DNA of 64,000 bases from Nemorincola caseinilytica (lineage in GTDB: Bacteria > Bacteroidota > Bacteroidia > Chitinophagales > Chitinophagaceae), in contig NZ_BAABFA010000004.1 of NCBI RefSeq assembly GCF_039540515.1, positions 186,001 to 250,000 on the forward strand. The letters run 5' to 3'. The notes below the pieces were generated by a model. It did no database searches. It was not told where the DNA came from and saw only the letters and a list, made by a program, of their open reading frames with translations. The translations under genes and the position numbers were made by a program. Positions 49,369 through 58,521 of the stretch are shown piece after piece. Numbering within the stretch: the first letter of the stretch is position 1; every line of letters starts with the position of its first letter.

Positions 49369-50193
49369 ATGAGCGCCAACAAGAAAAAAACCTTCTGGAA
49401 AGAACTGGATGTACCCGTCATAAGACCGGGGTACAAGGGTACCGATAAGTTAAAGGACAGGATCGCCATCATCACAGGTGGCGATAGCGGTATTGGCCGC
49501 TCTGTGGCTATGCACTTTGCACGCGAGGGTGCAGATATAGCCATAGTGTACCTGCAGAGTGATGGCGATGCAAAGGAGACAGAAGAACTCATAACAGCCG
49601 AGGGACGGCAGTGCCTGCTACTGAAGGGCGACCTTGCCGGTGAGGCTTTTTGCCGCAAGGTAGTAGAGCGCACCGCAAAGCATTTTGGCCGTATAGACAT
49701 ACTGGTGAACAATGCAGGCATGCACCAGGAGGACAAGAAGGTAGAGGGCATAAGCCGCAAACAACTGGTACGCACTTTCGAGGTCAATCTTTTTCCGTTC
49801 TTCTACCTCTGCCGTTTTGCTATGCCGCATATGCCGCGTGGGGGCTGCATCATCAATACGGCATCGGTAGTGGCCTATCGTGGCAGCGAGCATCTTATGG
49901 ATTATTCTGCTACCAAGGGCGCTGTAGTATCGTTCACTCGCTCGCTGGCAAAGAACCTTGCGGCTAAAAAGATAAGGGTGAACGAGGTAGCCCCGGGCCC
50001 CATATGGACACCCCTGGTCATAGAGGCATTCGATGCTGCACATCTCAAACAGTTCGGCAAGGACACGCCTATGGGCCGGGCAGGATACCCTTACGAGGTA
50101 GCGCCCGCATATGTCTACCTCGCGTGCGATGACAGCACATACGTTACCGGGCAAACGCTGCACGTCAATGGCGGCGATATGGTAACAGGCTGA
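49369..50193 (+). CDS. Short-chain dehydrogenase/reductase
   Basis: 274 residues from ATG 49369; the open frame runs upstream through the Csp gene, but only this start gives the family N-terminus (GYKGTDKLKDRIAIITGGDSGIGR). Rossmann NAD(P) site TGGDSGIGR, NNAG, catalytic Ser in NTASVV and YSATK (Tyr and Lys), and PGPIWTPL. It resembles YghA/YhdF-type SDRs with the extended N-terminal arm. Substrate unknown. It is probably cotranscribed with the Csp gene. Confidence 0.9.
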   Translation: MSANKKKTFWKELDVPVIRPGYKGTDKLKDRIAIITGGDSGIGRSVAMHFAREGADIAIVYLQSDGDAKETEELITAEGRQCLLLKGDLAGEAFCRKVVERTAKHFGRIDILVNNAGMHQEDKKVEGISRKQLVRTFEVNLFPFFYLCRFAMPHMPRGGCIINTASVVAYRGSEHLMDYSATKGAVVSFTRSLAKNLAAKKIRVNEVAPGPIWTPLVIEAFDAAHLKQFGKDTPMGRAGYPYEVAPAYVYLACDDSTYVTGQTLHVNGGDMVTG

Positions 50194-50239
50194 TGGAAAG
50201 AACAAAATATCATTTACCCAACATAAACACACACTAGCT

Positions 50240-51592
50240 ATGAAGACTACTATCACTATCACGACCTTCGCATTATTCGCGCTCATGTTCAGTTCCTGTG
50301 GCTCGGGCAATAGCGATAATGGTTCAGAGACCACCTCTTATCCGGCCGTGGACTCACCTACGGGCGAACAGGTGGCCACACGGCCCGAACCTCCATACCT
50401 GCCTGCACCCTTTGCCACGAGGTCTGTAAAGAACTACAGCGATGTAGTAGGCTGGCCCGAAGGTGCGACACCGCATGCGCCGCAGGGCTTTACCGTTACC
50501 CGGTTCGCAGGAGATCTCGACAACCCCCGGTGGATATATGTAGGCCCCAATGGCGACATATTCGTTTGCGAATCGAAGGGCAAGGTCAATGTGGCCAAGG
50601 CTGTCAAGGCCATCGCATCGGGTGCTGCAAAGTCGGCCAATGAGAACAGGATGAAGGGTAGCGCCGATCGCATCACTATGTTCCGAGATGCCAATAACGA
50701 TGGCATACCCGAGGAACGCCACGAGTTCCTTAAAGGGCTTAACCATCCATTGGGCATGCTCATAGTCAATGGCAAGTTCTATGTGGCCAATAACGATGCC
50801 GTGGTCGCATACCCTTACCAGGCTGGGCAGACCTCCATCACTGCGAAAGGCACCAAGGTAACAGATATACCCGCCGGCGCCGGGCACTGGACCCGTAATA
50901 TCATTGCATCTTCAGACGGGGGTAAGATATACATAGCCGTGGGCTCTGGCAGCAATGTGGCAGAGAATGGTATGGAAAAAGAAGAGGGCCGCGCCATGAT
51001 ATGGGTAATGAATACCGATGGTACGGGCAAAAGGAAGTTCGCTACCGGGCTGCGCAATCCCGTAGGTATGGCATGGGCGCCCGGTGGCATGCTGTGGACG
51101 GCCGTGAACGAGCGCGATGAGCTGGGCGACGACCTTGTACCAGACTATATCACCAGCGTGCAGGATGGTGGCTTCTATGGCTGGCCATATTGCTACTGGG
51201 GCCAGAACGAGGACCCCCGTATGAAGGACAAGCAGCGCCCCGACCTCGTAAGCAAGGCCATAGTGCCCGATGTGTCCATGGGGCCACATACCGCTGCGCT
51301 TGGCCTCGCATTCGATAACGATAATGTTTTCCCCGGCAGGTACAAGGGCGGGGCATATGTGGGCCAGCATGGCTCGTGGAACCGCTCGGTGCTTTCGGGC
51401 TATGCCGTAGTGTTCGTGCCTTTCAAGGGTGGCGAGCCCGCAGGGAAGATGGAGCCCTTCCTTACCGGCTTTATAGCCGATAGTGCGCAGAGCAAGGTAT
51501 ATGGCAGGCCCGTAGGCGTTACCTTTACACGCAACGCCATGCTGGTGGCCGACGATGCCGGTAATACCATATGGCGGGTAGCGGCAAAATAA
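50240..51592 (+). CDS. Sorbosone-dehydrogenase-like lipoprotein (beta-propeller)
   Basis: 450 residues. Lipoprotein signal FALFALMFSSC (Cys20), a Gly/Ser/Asn linker, then a six-bladed propeller similar to PQQ-dependent glucose/sorbosone dehydrogenases: GFTVTRFAGDLDNPRWIYVG, DIFVCESKGKVNV, EFLKGLNHPLGMLIVNGKFY, GAGHWTRNIIASSDGGKIYI, LRNPVGMAWAPGGMLWTAVN ERDELGDDL and VGQHGSWNRS. The last block holds the His and Arg expected near PQQ. Sugar or alcohol oxidation in the periplasm is likely, but the substrate is not known and cofactor use is inferred. Confidence 0.85.
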   Translation: MKTTITITTFALFALMFSSCGSGNSDNGSETTSYPAVDSPTGEQVATRPEPPYLPAPFATRSVKNYSDVVGWPEGATPHAPQGFTVTRFAGDLDNPRWIYVGPNGDIFVCESKGKVNVAKAVKAIASGAAKSANENRMKGSADRITMFRDANNDGIPEERHEFLKGLNHPLGMLIVNGKFYVANNDAVVAYPYQAGQTSITAKGTKVTDIPAGAGHWTRNIIASSDGGKIYIAVGSGSNVAENGMEKEEGRAMIWVMNTDGTGKRKFATGLRNPVGMAWAPGGMLWTAVNERDELGDDLVPDYITSVQDGGFYGWPYCYWGQNEDPRMKDKQRPDLVSKAIVPDVSMGPHTAALGLAFDNDNVFPGRYKGGAYVGQHGSWNRSVLSGYAVVFVPFKGGEPAGKMEPFLTGFIADSAQSKVYGRPVGVTFTRNAMLVADDAGNTIWRVAAK

Positions 51593-51622
51593 AGGACCTC
51601 CACAACTACAGCTCACCGACCC

Positions 51623-53695
51623 ATGAAACGATATCACTTTTTGTTGCTGTCATGCGTTCCGCAGTTAGCGGCCGCGCAGGTAGATACCGCCATGCATACC
51701 GATAGCGCGGCACGCATTACCCGCGAGATACCGCCTGTGGTGGTAAGCGCCTATGGCTACTCCCGCACCCTGCGGCAGACCCCGGCCTCTGTTATTGCTA
51801 TAGATGCCGCCCAATTGGGGAGGTACAGCAATACCACACCCCTGCAGGCCATCAATGCCATGCCCGGTGTGCGCATGGAAGAGCGTTCGCCGGGCAGCTA
51901 CAGGCTCAATGTAAGGGGTACTGCCCTGCGGTCGCCCTTTGGTGTGCGCAATACGAAGATCTACTACAACGATATACCCCTTACCGATCCCAGTGGCTTC
52001 AGCTATTTCAGTCAGATAGGTTTCTTCAACATTGCCTCGCTGCAGCTTATCAAAGGCCCCGGCAGCAGCCTGTATGGTGCCGGCACTGGTGGTGTCATGC
52101 ACATCAATAGCCTCAATGCCGATACCGTCACCGGTGGTCGTGCGTTTTACGAAATGGGCAGTTATGGGTTGGTCACCACCGCCAGCGAGGCCCGGCTGTG
52201 TGGCCCCGGTGGCAGCAGGCAGGTCATACGCATGCAGCGGGTCAATAGCTCGGGCTATCGCGATAGATCGGAGATGACGCGCACAGGCCTTTCATGGGAT
52301 GGCATCATCACACAGCGGGGCAAGACCGAGATCCGTACCACATTTCTCTACAATGAGCTGAACTATGGTACTCCCGGTGCGCTCACCCTTGCCGAATACC
52401 AGGCCGACCCGCGCATGGCACGCCCTGCTGCCAATGGAGTACCGGGCGCTATAGAAAGCCGTGCCCAGGTATTGCAACGCAATCTGCTGGCAGGTTTCAC
52501 CACCATGTACCAGCTTGGTCCCGCCCTCAGGAACACTACTACTCTTTACACCAGTTATACCACGCTGAAGAACCCTACCATACGCAATTACAGCCGCACT
52601 ATTGAACCTCATTCTGGCGGGCGTACCACGTTCAGCTATACACCGGCGGTAAAGGAGGGCAGGCTGCAGGTGCTGGCGGGTAGCGAGGTGCAGTATGGCA
52701 ATGTGTTCGCGCGTACATATACCAATGTAGACGGCAATGCCGGTATACTGCAGAGCGATGACGAGACGGGCAACTACCAGTATTCCGGCTTCGTGCAGGC
52801 TACATGGGGCTTTCGCCGGTGGATGCCCGAGGTGGGTATCAGTGTCACCAGGTATGGCACCACCATAGAGCGTTTTTCTGCGCCCGCATTTTCCGGCGCC
52901 CGCGATCATGATATAAATGTATCGCCCCGCATGGCAGTGTCTTACAATGTCACACGGCAGTACTACGCCTATGCCAGTGCGGCCAAAGGCTTTTCGCCGC
53001 CCACCAGTGCTGAGTTGTTGCCCACGGGCAGTAGTATGAACATGGCCCTGCGGCCCGAGGAAGGCTGGAACTATGAGCTGGGCTCCAAGGGTAATATTTC
53101 TCCGCGGTTCTCTTACGATGTAGGTGTATTCTACTTCGGGCTCATGAATGCCATTGTGCTGCGCAAGACCCTGGCCGGTGGTGATGAATACATCAATGCA
53201 GGCGCCACTAAGCAGATTGGGGTAGAGGCTATGATCAATTACCGTTCGCGCAATGATGGGGCGCACATGATATGGCTGAACGATTCATGGCTCAGTTATA
53301 CAGGTTACGATATGCGCTACAAAGACCTGGTACAGGTAGCCACCGATCTCTCGGGAAACCGCCTGCCGGGTGTAGCACCCCATACCGTTGCCGCCGGTAT
53401 CGATCTCGCCTCCAGGCAGGGCTTCGTACTGGCGCTTACCTATTTCTTTAGCGACAGGCTGCCGCTCAACGATATGAACACTACCTATGCCGATGCCTAT
53501 CATATCCTCGATACCAGGCTCAGCTACCAGGAGGATATAGGCCGTGTATCGGGCCGTGTGTTCATAGGTGCCAACAACCTGCTGGACCAGCGCTATAGCC
53601 TGGGCAACGATATAAATGCTGCCGGTGGCCGCTACTACAATGCTGCTCCCGGCATCAATTTCTATGCCGGCCTGGTGGCCGAATATCATAGATGA
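51623..53695 (+). CDS. TonB-dependent outer-membrane receptor
   Basis: 690 residues: signal peptide ending LAAA-Q, a TonB-box-like stretch (PVVVSAYGYSRTLRQ), a plug (ATPLQAINAMPGVRMEERSP, GTALRSPFGVRNTKIYYNDI, LQLIKGPGSSLYGAGTGGVM) and a barrel ending in a terminal aromatic strand (YAGLVAEYHR). It is of the siderophore/vitamin receptor type, with no SusD partner and no carboxypeptidase-like domain. It follows the sorbosone-dehydrogenase-like gene by 30 bp, which hints at a shared ligand, for example a cofactor or a metal complex. Confidence 0.9.
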   Translation: MKRYHFLLLSCVPQLAAAQVDTAMHTDSAARITREIPPVVVSAYGYSRTLRQTPASVIAIDAAQLGRYSNTTPLQAINAMPGVRMEERSPGSYRLNVRGTALRSPFGVRNTKIYYNDIPLTDPSGFSYFSQIGFFNIASLQLIKGPGSSLYGAGTGGVMHINSLNADTVTGGRAFYEMGSYGLVTTASEARLCGPGGSRQVIRMQRVNSSGYRDRSEMTRTGLSWDGIITQRGKTEIRTTFLYNELNYGTPGALTLAEYQADPRMARPAANGVPGAIESRAQVLQRNLLAGFTTMYQLGPALRNTTTLYTSYTTLKNPTIRNYSRTIEPHSGGRTTFSYTPAVKEGRLQVLAGSEVQYGNVFARTYTNVDGNAGILQSDDETGNYQYSGFVQATWGFRRWMPEVGISVTRYGTTIERFSAPAFSGARDHDINVSPRMAVSYNVTRQYYAYASAAKGFSPPTSAELLPTGSSMNMALRPEEGWNYELGSKGNISPRFSYDVGVFYFGLMNAIVLRKTLAGGDEYINAGATKQIGVEAMINYRSRNDGAHMIWLNDSWLSYTGYDMRYKDLVQVATDLSGNRLPGVAPHTVAAGIDLASRQGFVLALTYFFSDRLPLNDMNTTYADAYHILDTRLSYQEDIGRVSGRVFIGANNLLDQRYSLGNDINAAGGRYYNAAPGINFYAGLVAEYHR

Positions 53696-53741
53696 CAGAT
53701 GTGAATGATGAGGTTTTGTTTATCCCGTTCAAAATTGTGTT

Positions 53742-54227
53742 ATGAGTAATATAGAGATAATACCGGTAGACGTAAAGGAGCATTATGTGGCCATATCGGC
53801 CATGATGCGGGGGCTGCATGACAACGAGCGCATACTCAACCATCGCACCGCCCTGTGGGACGATATAGAGACCTCCTATATGCGCCATATAGTGCAGATG
53901 CAGGCAGAGTGCGAAGGCCTATGCCTTGTGGCCTACAACGATGATGTGCCCGTGGGCTTCATATTCGGCTATGTAGAGGAAGAGGACGATAGCCGTTTCG
54001 AGGAGTATACCGGCAGGGTGCTATATGTGTCCGATGGTTTTGTAGACGCTGCCCACAGGCGCAGGGGCATCTACAGCAAGCTGAACAAGCAACTGGAAAT
54101 ATATTTTATGGCCGCTGGTGTAAAACGCATATACCGCTTTGCACTGGTGGGCAACGACAATATGCGGCATTTCCTCACCGGCGATGGCTATACACCTACA
54201 CGCATACTGTACGAAAAGTGGCTGTAG
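53742..54227 (+). CDS. GNAT-family N-acetyltransferase
   Basis: 161 residues. GNAT fold: MSNIEIIPVDVKEHYVAISA, CLVAYNDDVPVGFIFGYVEE, the acetyl-CoA loop YVSDGFVDAAHRRRGIYSKL (a form of R/Q-x-x-G-x-G/A) and LVGNDNMRHFLTGDGYTPT. It transfers an acetyl group from acetyl-CoA to an unknown amine. It lies 26 bp before the phosphatase gene. Confidence 0.85.
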   Translation: MSNIEIIPVDVKEHYVAISAMMRGLHDNERILNHRTALWDDIETSYMRHIVQMQAECEGLCLVAYNDDVPVGFIFGYVEEEDDSRFEEYTGRVLYVSDGFVDAAHRRRGIYSKLNKQLEIYFMAAGVKRIYRFALVGNDNMRHFLTGDGYTPTRILYEKWL

Positions 54228-54241
54228 TGCCACGATCGCAT

Positions 54242-54249
54242 TAGTTTTG
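54242..54249 (+). promoter_or_regulatory. -7 promoter element of the LMW phosphatase gene (TAGTTTTG)
   Basis: Exact TAnnTTTG match ending only 4 nt before ATG 54254, another start with almost no leader. Confidence 0.5.
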
Positions 54250-54253
54250 TACC

Positions 54254-54712
54254 ATGCGTATACTCATGGTATGCCTGGGCAATATCTGCCGCTCTCCTAT
54301 AGCCGAGGGTGTGCTGAGGCATAAGATAGAACAAAAGGGATTGAACTGGACGGTCGATTCGGCCGGTACCAATTCATACCACACAGGCGAGGCGCCACAT
54401 CGTTTCTCGCAGAAGGTATGCCTTGCCAATGGTATAGATATTTCCTGCCAGCGCGCCCGCACATTCACCCCCGCCGATCTGCAGCGGTACGATAAGATAT
54501 ATGTCTTTGCCGAAGACGTGCTGCGCGACCTCGGTCGCATAGCCGGCCGCCATTCCGACCTCAGCAGGGTAGAGTATTTCCTCAACGAGCTCACACCCGG
54601 CAGCAATGCCTCCGTCCCCGATCCCTGGTATGGCGATGAGACCGGCTACCTGCCTGTCTACGACCTCATAAACAGAGCGTGCGATGCTATTATAGAGAAG
54701 TATGGCAAGTAG
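54254..54712 (+). CDS. Low-molecular-weight protein-tyrosine phosphatase
   Basis: 152 residues. The P-loop VCLGNICRSPIAEGVL has the CX5R nucleophile (Cys7 and Arg13), and the general acid Asp lies in DPWYGDETGY. It dephosphorylates tyrosine in proteins, commonly those that control exopolysaccharide synthesis, but no partner kinase is near. The fold and length are normal. Confidence 0.93.
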   Translation: MRILMVCLGNICRSPIAEGVLRHKIEQKGLNWTVDSAGTNSYHTGEAPHRFSQKVCLANGIDISCQRARTFTPADLQRYDKIYVFAEDVLRDLGRIAGRHSDLSRVEYFLNELTPGSNASVPDPWYGDETGYLPVYDLINRACDAIIEKYGK

Positions 54713-54728
54713 TCAAGCTATATAAGTG

Positions 54729-54965
54729 TCAGGCGATCCCGGTCAGATCAGATAAACTATATACTTCGTCAATGGCTAGGAAGGAAAGATTGGTGCCATC
54801 TATTATTTCGAATTCCTTCTTTTGTTCAGGGGTCAGTCTCTTGATGTCCTCGAATTGATCTAGTGGAACAATAAAGGTCCTGTCATTCGAAAGATGAACG
54901 AACATGATAGAACTATTCAGGAATTCGATATTTCGTATCTCCGGAGTCTTTGCTGTTATGATCAT
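54729..54965 (-). CDS. DUF2442-family protein
   Basis: 78 residues. It matches the DUF2442 pattern (FLNSSIMFVHLSNDRTFIVP, LDQFEDIKRLTPEQKKEFEI, DGTNLSFLAIDEVYSL). DUF2442 and DUF4160 genes usually sit together, often as a mobile toxin-antitoxin-like pair. Here it overlaps the DUF4160 stop by 4 bp (ATGA). Ile codons are mostly ATC and ATT rather than ATA, unlike the neighbours, and the stretch is more AT-rich. Confidence 0.85.
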   Translation of the reverse strand: MIITAKTPEIRNIEFLNSSIMFVHLSNDRTFIVPLDQFEDIKRLTPEQKKEFEIIDGTNLSFLAIDEVYSLSDLTGIA

Positions 54966-55246
54966 AACCTGATAGCTTTAACGGGTTCATTATTGTAAAA
55001 ATGTTCCAATTGCCCCATCAGAACATCTCTATGTTCTACTATTAGTTGTTTTATTTCATTCAATTCTCTTTCGGAGAAGCCACCTGTCTTATTGTCATCC
55101 AGTTCTATTTCGGGTTCCAGCCAAAATTTACAGGAACGTTTATAGCCTTTATGAGCATAAGTACAATGGATGTGCCTGCGTAATTCATTGATGTCAGCGC
55201 CATAGATAAGAAAGATATAGCGCGAGAGGATCAGCAGTTTTCCCAT
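54962..55246 (-). CDS. DUF4160-family protein
   Basis: 94 residues. It has the DUF4160 hallmarks: YIFLIYGADINELRRHIHCT, then a basic loop (YAHKGYKRSCKFWLEPEIEL) and the C-terminal helix NEIKQLIVEHRDVLMGQLEH. It is the first gene of a coupled pair with DUF2442. Role unknown. Codon use suggests recent transfer. Confidence 0.85.
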   Translation of the reverse strand: MGKLLILSRYIFLIYGADINELRRHIHCTYAHKGYKRSCKFWLEPEIELDDNKTGGFSERELNEIKQLIVEHRDVLMGQLEHFYNNEPVKAIRL

Positions 55247-55335
55247 TTGAAAGTAAAGTTACGACAACTGTGGTTATGATGATGTCAGGATATGGGTCGT
55301 CTATTTGCTATACTACAGGAAAGACAATAAAACAA

Positions 55336-55364
55336 AAAGCCGGAGAGCACTACTCCCCGGCTTT
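55336..55364 (-). terminator. Terminator of the serine-palmitoyltransferase-like gene
   Basis: Stem AAAGCCGG / CCGGCTTT with a 13-nt loop, followed on the minus strand by TTTTTGTTTTATTG, 25 bp after the stop. Confidence 0.7.
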
Positions 55365-55388
55365 CTACTTTATACTTTCTACTAACGA

Positions 55389-56636
55389 CTAAACATGCGC
55401 TACCTGCGGCATCTCCTGCGGGTACAGCTTCTTCTCCAGCTTTTCGCGAATGGCGGAGAAAGCAGCCAGTGTCTCGTCTATGTCCTTGTCGGTATGGGCT
55501 GCTGTAGGTATTATACGCAGCTCTATCTGGCCTTTTGGTATCACAGGGTACACTACTACCGAGCAGAATATGTCGAAATTCTCACGCAGGTCATATGTCA
55601 GCTGCACGGCATCGTACAGGCCACCTTTCATGAACACGGGTGTAACGGGCGTATTGGTAGTGCCCAGGTCGAAACCGCGCTCCCTGAAACCGTCCTGCAG
55701 TTTGCGCACATTGTACCACAGCTTCTCGCGAAGCTCGGGTTTGTTGCGCAGCAGTTCCAGGCGCTTCAGGTTGCCCACCACGAAGGCCATCGGCAGCGAT
55801 TTCGCATATATCTGCGAGCGCATATTGTAGCGCAGGAAGGTCAGGATCTTCTTATCTGCCGCCAGGAAGCCACCTATGCTGGCCATAGACTTGGCAAAGG
55901 TAGAGAAGTAGATATCTATATCTTCCATGCAGTTCTGCTCTTCGCCTATACCTGCACCCGTGGGGCCCATGGTACCAAAGCCATGCGCATCATCTACGAA
56001 CAGGCGGAACTGGTATTTCTCTTTCAGTACTGCCAGTTCTTTTATCTTGCCCTGGTTGCCGCTCATCCCGAACACGCCCTCGGTGATGACCAGTATACCA
56101 CCGCCGGTCTTTTTCACCATTTCGGTAGCGCGTGCCAGCTGCTTGTCGCAGTCGGCTATATCGTTGTGCTTGTATACATAGCGGTGGCTCGGTATCAGGC
56201 GCAGACCATCTATTATACATGCGTGCGACTCTGCATCATACACCACCACATCGTGGCGGCCGCACAGTGTATCTATGGTAGATACCATGCCCTGGTAACC
56301 GAAGTTGAATAGCATAGCGTCTTCCTTGCCTACGAAATCGGCCAGTTCCCTTTCCAGTTGCAGGTGATAGTCCGAGTTACCGCTCATCATACGCGCGCCC
56401 ATTGGCGACGCCAGTCCGTATTTTGCGGCAGCATCGGCATCGGCCTTGCGCACCTCGGGGTGGTTGGCCAGGCCCAGGTAGTTGTTCAGGCTCCACACTA
56501 TCTTCTCTTTTCCACGAAACTTCATACGGTTGCCTATCTCACCCTCCAGTTTGGGGAACGCGAAGTAGTTTGGCGATTTTTCGGCATAGTCACCTATAGG
56601 ACCGAGCCTGTTCTCGAATTTGGCAAATATATCCAT
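55389..56636 (-). CDS. Serine palmitoyltransferase-like alpha-oxoamine synthase
   Basis: 415 residues, PLP-dependent alpha-oxoamine synthase. Signatures: SLNNYLGLANHPEVRKADAD, YGLASPMGARMMSGNSDYHL, FNFGYQGMVSTIDTL, YDAESHACIIDGLRL, LFVDDAHGFGTMGPTGAG and the Schiff-base Lys in FSTFAKSMASIGGFL. The FAKSMASIGG form is that of serine palmitoyltransferase rather than of biotin or heme enzymes (GTFSKAxG). It would condense an amino acid with an acyl thioester to start sphingolipid synthesis. A cysteate-using version would start sulfonolipids instead, and sequence reading alone cannot separate the two. Confidence 0.85.
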   Translation of the reverse strand: MDIFAKFENRLGPIGDYAEKSPNYFAFPKLEGEIGNRMKFRGKEKIVWSLNNYLGLANHPEVRKADADAAAKYGLASPMGARMMSGNSDYHLQLERELADFVGKEDAMLFNFGYQGMVSTIDTLCGRHDVVVYDAESHACIIDGLRLIPSHRYVYKHNDIADCDKQLARATEMVKKTGGGILVITEGVFGMSGNQGKIKELAVLKEKYQFRLFVDDAHGFGTMGPTGAGIGEEQNCMEDIDIYFSTFAKSMASIGGFLAADKKILTFLRYNMRSQIYAKSLPMAFVVGNLKRLELLRNKPELREKLWYNVRKLQDGFRERGFDLGTTNTPVTPVFMKGGLYDAVQLTYDLRENFDIFCSVVVYPVIPKGQIELRIIPTAAHTDKDIDETLAAFSAIREKLEKKLYPQEMPQVAHV

Positions 56637-56797
56637 GTGTTATAGTTGTTTAATGCGTAATGCGATCAGTATGTATACATATGCGTATCTCATGCCGAAC
56701 GGGGGCAAAATTAATAAAAATATTACCGCCATTTAAATGGCTATTTCGCATTTTTACATTCTAATGTTCGTTTTTTAACATCTCTAGTGCTAATGCT

Positions 56798-58444
56798 ATG
56801 ATCATCAGGACATCTAAACTGCTTATACTGTTAATAATTATATTTTTTTGCGCCTGCCGCCACGACCGCGACCAGGTGAACAGGCCCAAAATAGTAGTAG
56901 GTATAGTCATAGACCAGATGCGCTGGGACTACCTCTACCGCTATTACGAGCGTTACGGGCACAGTGGTTTCCGGCGGCTGCTGCGCAATGGCTATAGCTG
57001 CAACAATACCAGTATCAGCTACCTGCCCTCCTATACTGCGCCGGGGCACGCCTGTATCTATACGGGTTCGGTACCTGCCATACACGGCATAGCCGGCAAC
57101 GACTGGGTAGACAGGCGCACGGGCGCCAAATGGTACTGCGTACAGGATACCTCCGTCACGCTCACCGGCGGCGATACCAAGGGCCAGCCTATGAGCCCCG
57201 CCAACCTACTCACCACCACCATCACCGACGAGCTGCGCCTTGCTACCAACTTCGCGTCCCGGGTATATGGCGTGGCCCTAAAGGACAGGGGCAGCATCCT
57301 GCCCGCAGGTCACCTGGCCAATGCCGCTTACTGGTATAGCGAGCATACGGGTGGTTTCATCAGCAGCAGCTATTACAAGGATCCCGAGCCCGAATGGCTA
57401 AAGGCATTCAACAACAGGAAGACCGGCGACAGCATGGTGCAGGAAGGCTGGTACCCCCTCTACGATATCAGTACATATACGCAAAGCACTGCTGATTCTA
57501 CCCCCTGGGAAGGGCCTTTCAAATGGGAAAAAGCACCTGTATTCCCTCACAGGTTCGATGGGCTGGACGAGGAGAAGCGCAGGGCGGTAATAAAGAGCAT
57601 ACCTGCCGGCAATACCTACACCCTCATGATGGCCAAGGCCTGTATGCAGGGCGAAAGCCTGGGCAAGGGCAGTGCCACAGATATGATCACTATAAGCCTT
57701 TCCAGCACCGACTATATAGGGCATCGCTTCGCTATAAACTCTATAGAGGCTGAAGATACCTATCTGCGCCTGGACCGTGATATCTCCGATCTGCTCCTTT
57801 ACCTGGACAAGACCTATGGCCGCAATGGTTACCTTGTCTTCCTCACTGCCGATCATGGTGCGGCGCACAATGGAGGTTTCCTGGCCGCTAACGGTATACC
57901 CGCCGGTATAGAGGGCGATGGGGTAATGGATGGATTGAACGGATACCTGCACCAGACGTTGGGTCTTGACTCTATCGTCACTTTTATGAGCAATTACCAG
58001 GTATGCTTCGACGAGGTGCGCATAGCTGCCTCCGGTAAGGACCGCGAGACCGTAAAACTCACAGCCATGGCATGGCTGAATGCCCAGCCCAATGTGGCCT
58101 ATGCCATAGATATGGAGAACATATGGCGCAATACCGTACCCGAGCCCATTCGCACCATGGCTGTGAACGGCTATCACAACCATCGCAGCGGCTCTATACA
58201 GGTAGTGCTCAACCCCGGTTGTTACAATGGCGATGGGCATACCACAGGCACCACTCATGGTACCTGGAACCCCTACGATAGCCACATACCCCTGCTATGG
58301 TATGGCTGGCACATAAAGCGCGGAGCCTCTGACGAGCCCGTACATATGACGGATATAGCCCCCACACTGGCCTCGCTGCTGCACATACAAATGCCCAGCG
58401 GCTGCGTAGGCAAACCCATCATTGGCCTTAAAAAGGAACATTAA
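56798..58444 (+). CDS. PafA-like alkaline phosphatase
   Basis: 548 residues, secreted or lipidated (LIIIFFCAC). Alkaline-phosphatase fold: IVVGIVIDQMRWDYLYRYYE with metal ligand Asp39, the nucleophile loop SYLPSYTAPGHACIYTGS with Thr80, AIHGIAGNDW, DYIGHRFAINS with metal ligands, TADHGAAHNGG and a late His. The Thr nucleophile and the SIHGIAGNDW-type motif are those of PafA from Elizabethkingia. It would release phosphate from a broad range of monoesters in the periplasm. ATG 56798 is the only start with a signal. A GCCATTTAAATGGC palindrome lies about 55 bp upstream. Confidence 0.9.
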   Translation: MIIRTSKLLILLIIIFFCACRHDRDQVNRPKIVVGIVIDQMRWDYLYRYYERYGHSGFRRLLRNGYSCNNTSISYLPSYTAPGHACIYTGSVPAIHGIAGNDWVDRRTGAKWYCVQDTSVTLTGGDTKGQPMSPANLLTTTITDELRLATNFASRVYGVALKDRGSILPAGHLANAAYWYSEHTGGFISSSYYKDPEPEWLKAFNNRKTGDSMVQEGWYPLYDISTYTQSTADSTPWEGPFKWEKAPVFPHRFDGLDEEKRRAVIKSIPAGNTYTLMMAKACMQGESLGKGSATDMITISLSSTDYIGHRFAINSIEAEDTYLRLDRDISDLLLYLDKTYGRNGYLVFLTADHGAAHNGGFLAANGIPAGIEGDGVMDGLNGYLHQTLGLDSIVTFMSNYQVCFDEVRIAASGKDRETVKLTAMAWLNAQPNVAYAIDMENIWRNTVPEPIRTMAVNGYHNHRSGSIQVVLNPGCYNGDGHTTGTTHGTWNPYDSHIPLLWYGWHIKRGASDEPVHMTDIAPTLASLLHIQMPSGCVGKPIIGLKKEH

Positions 58445-58521
58445 GGGAACGAAGCGATGCACCGGGTGCTAGAAGCAAGGACATCATGGCCATCAGGCCA
58501 TCACTTTCATCAAGGTCCGAA

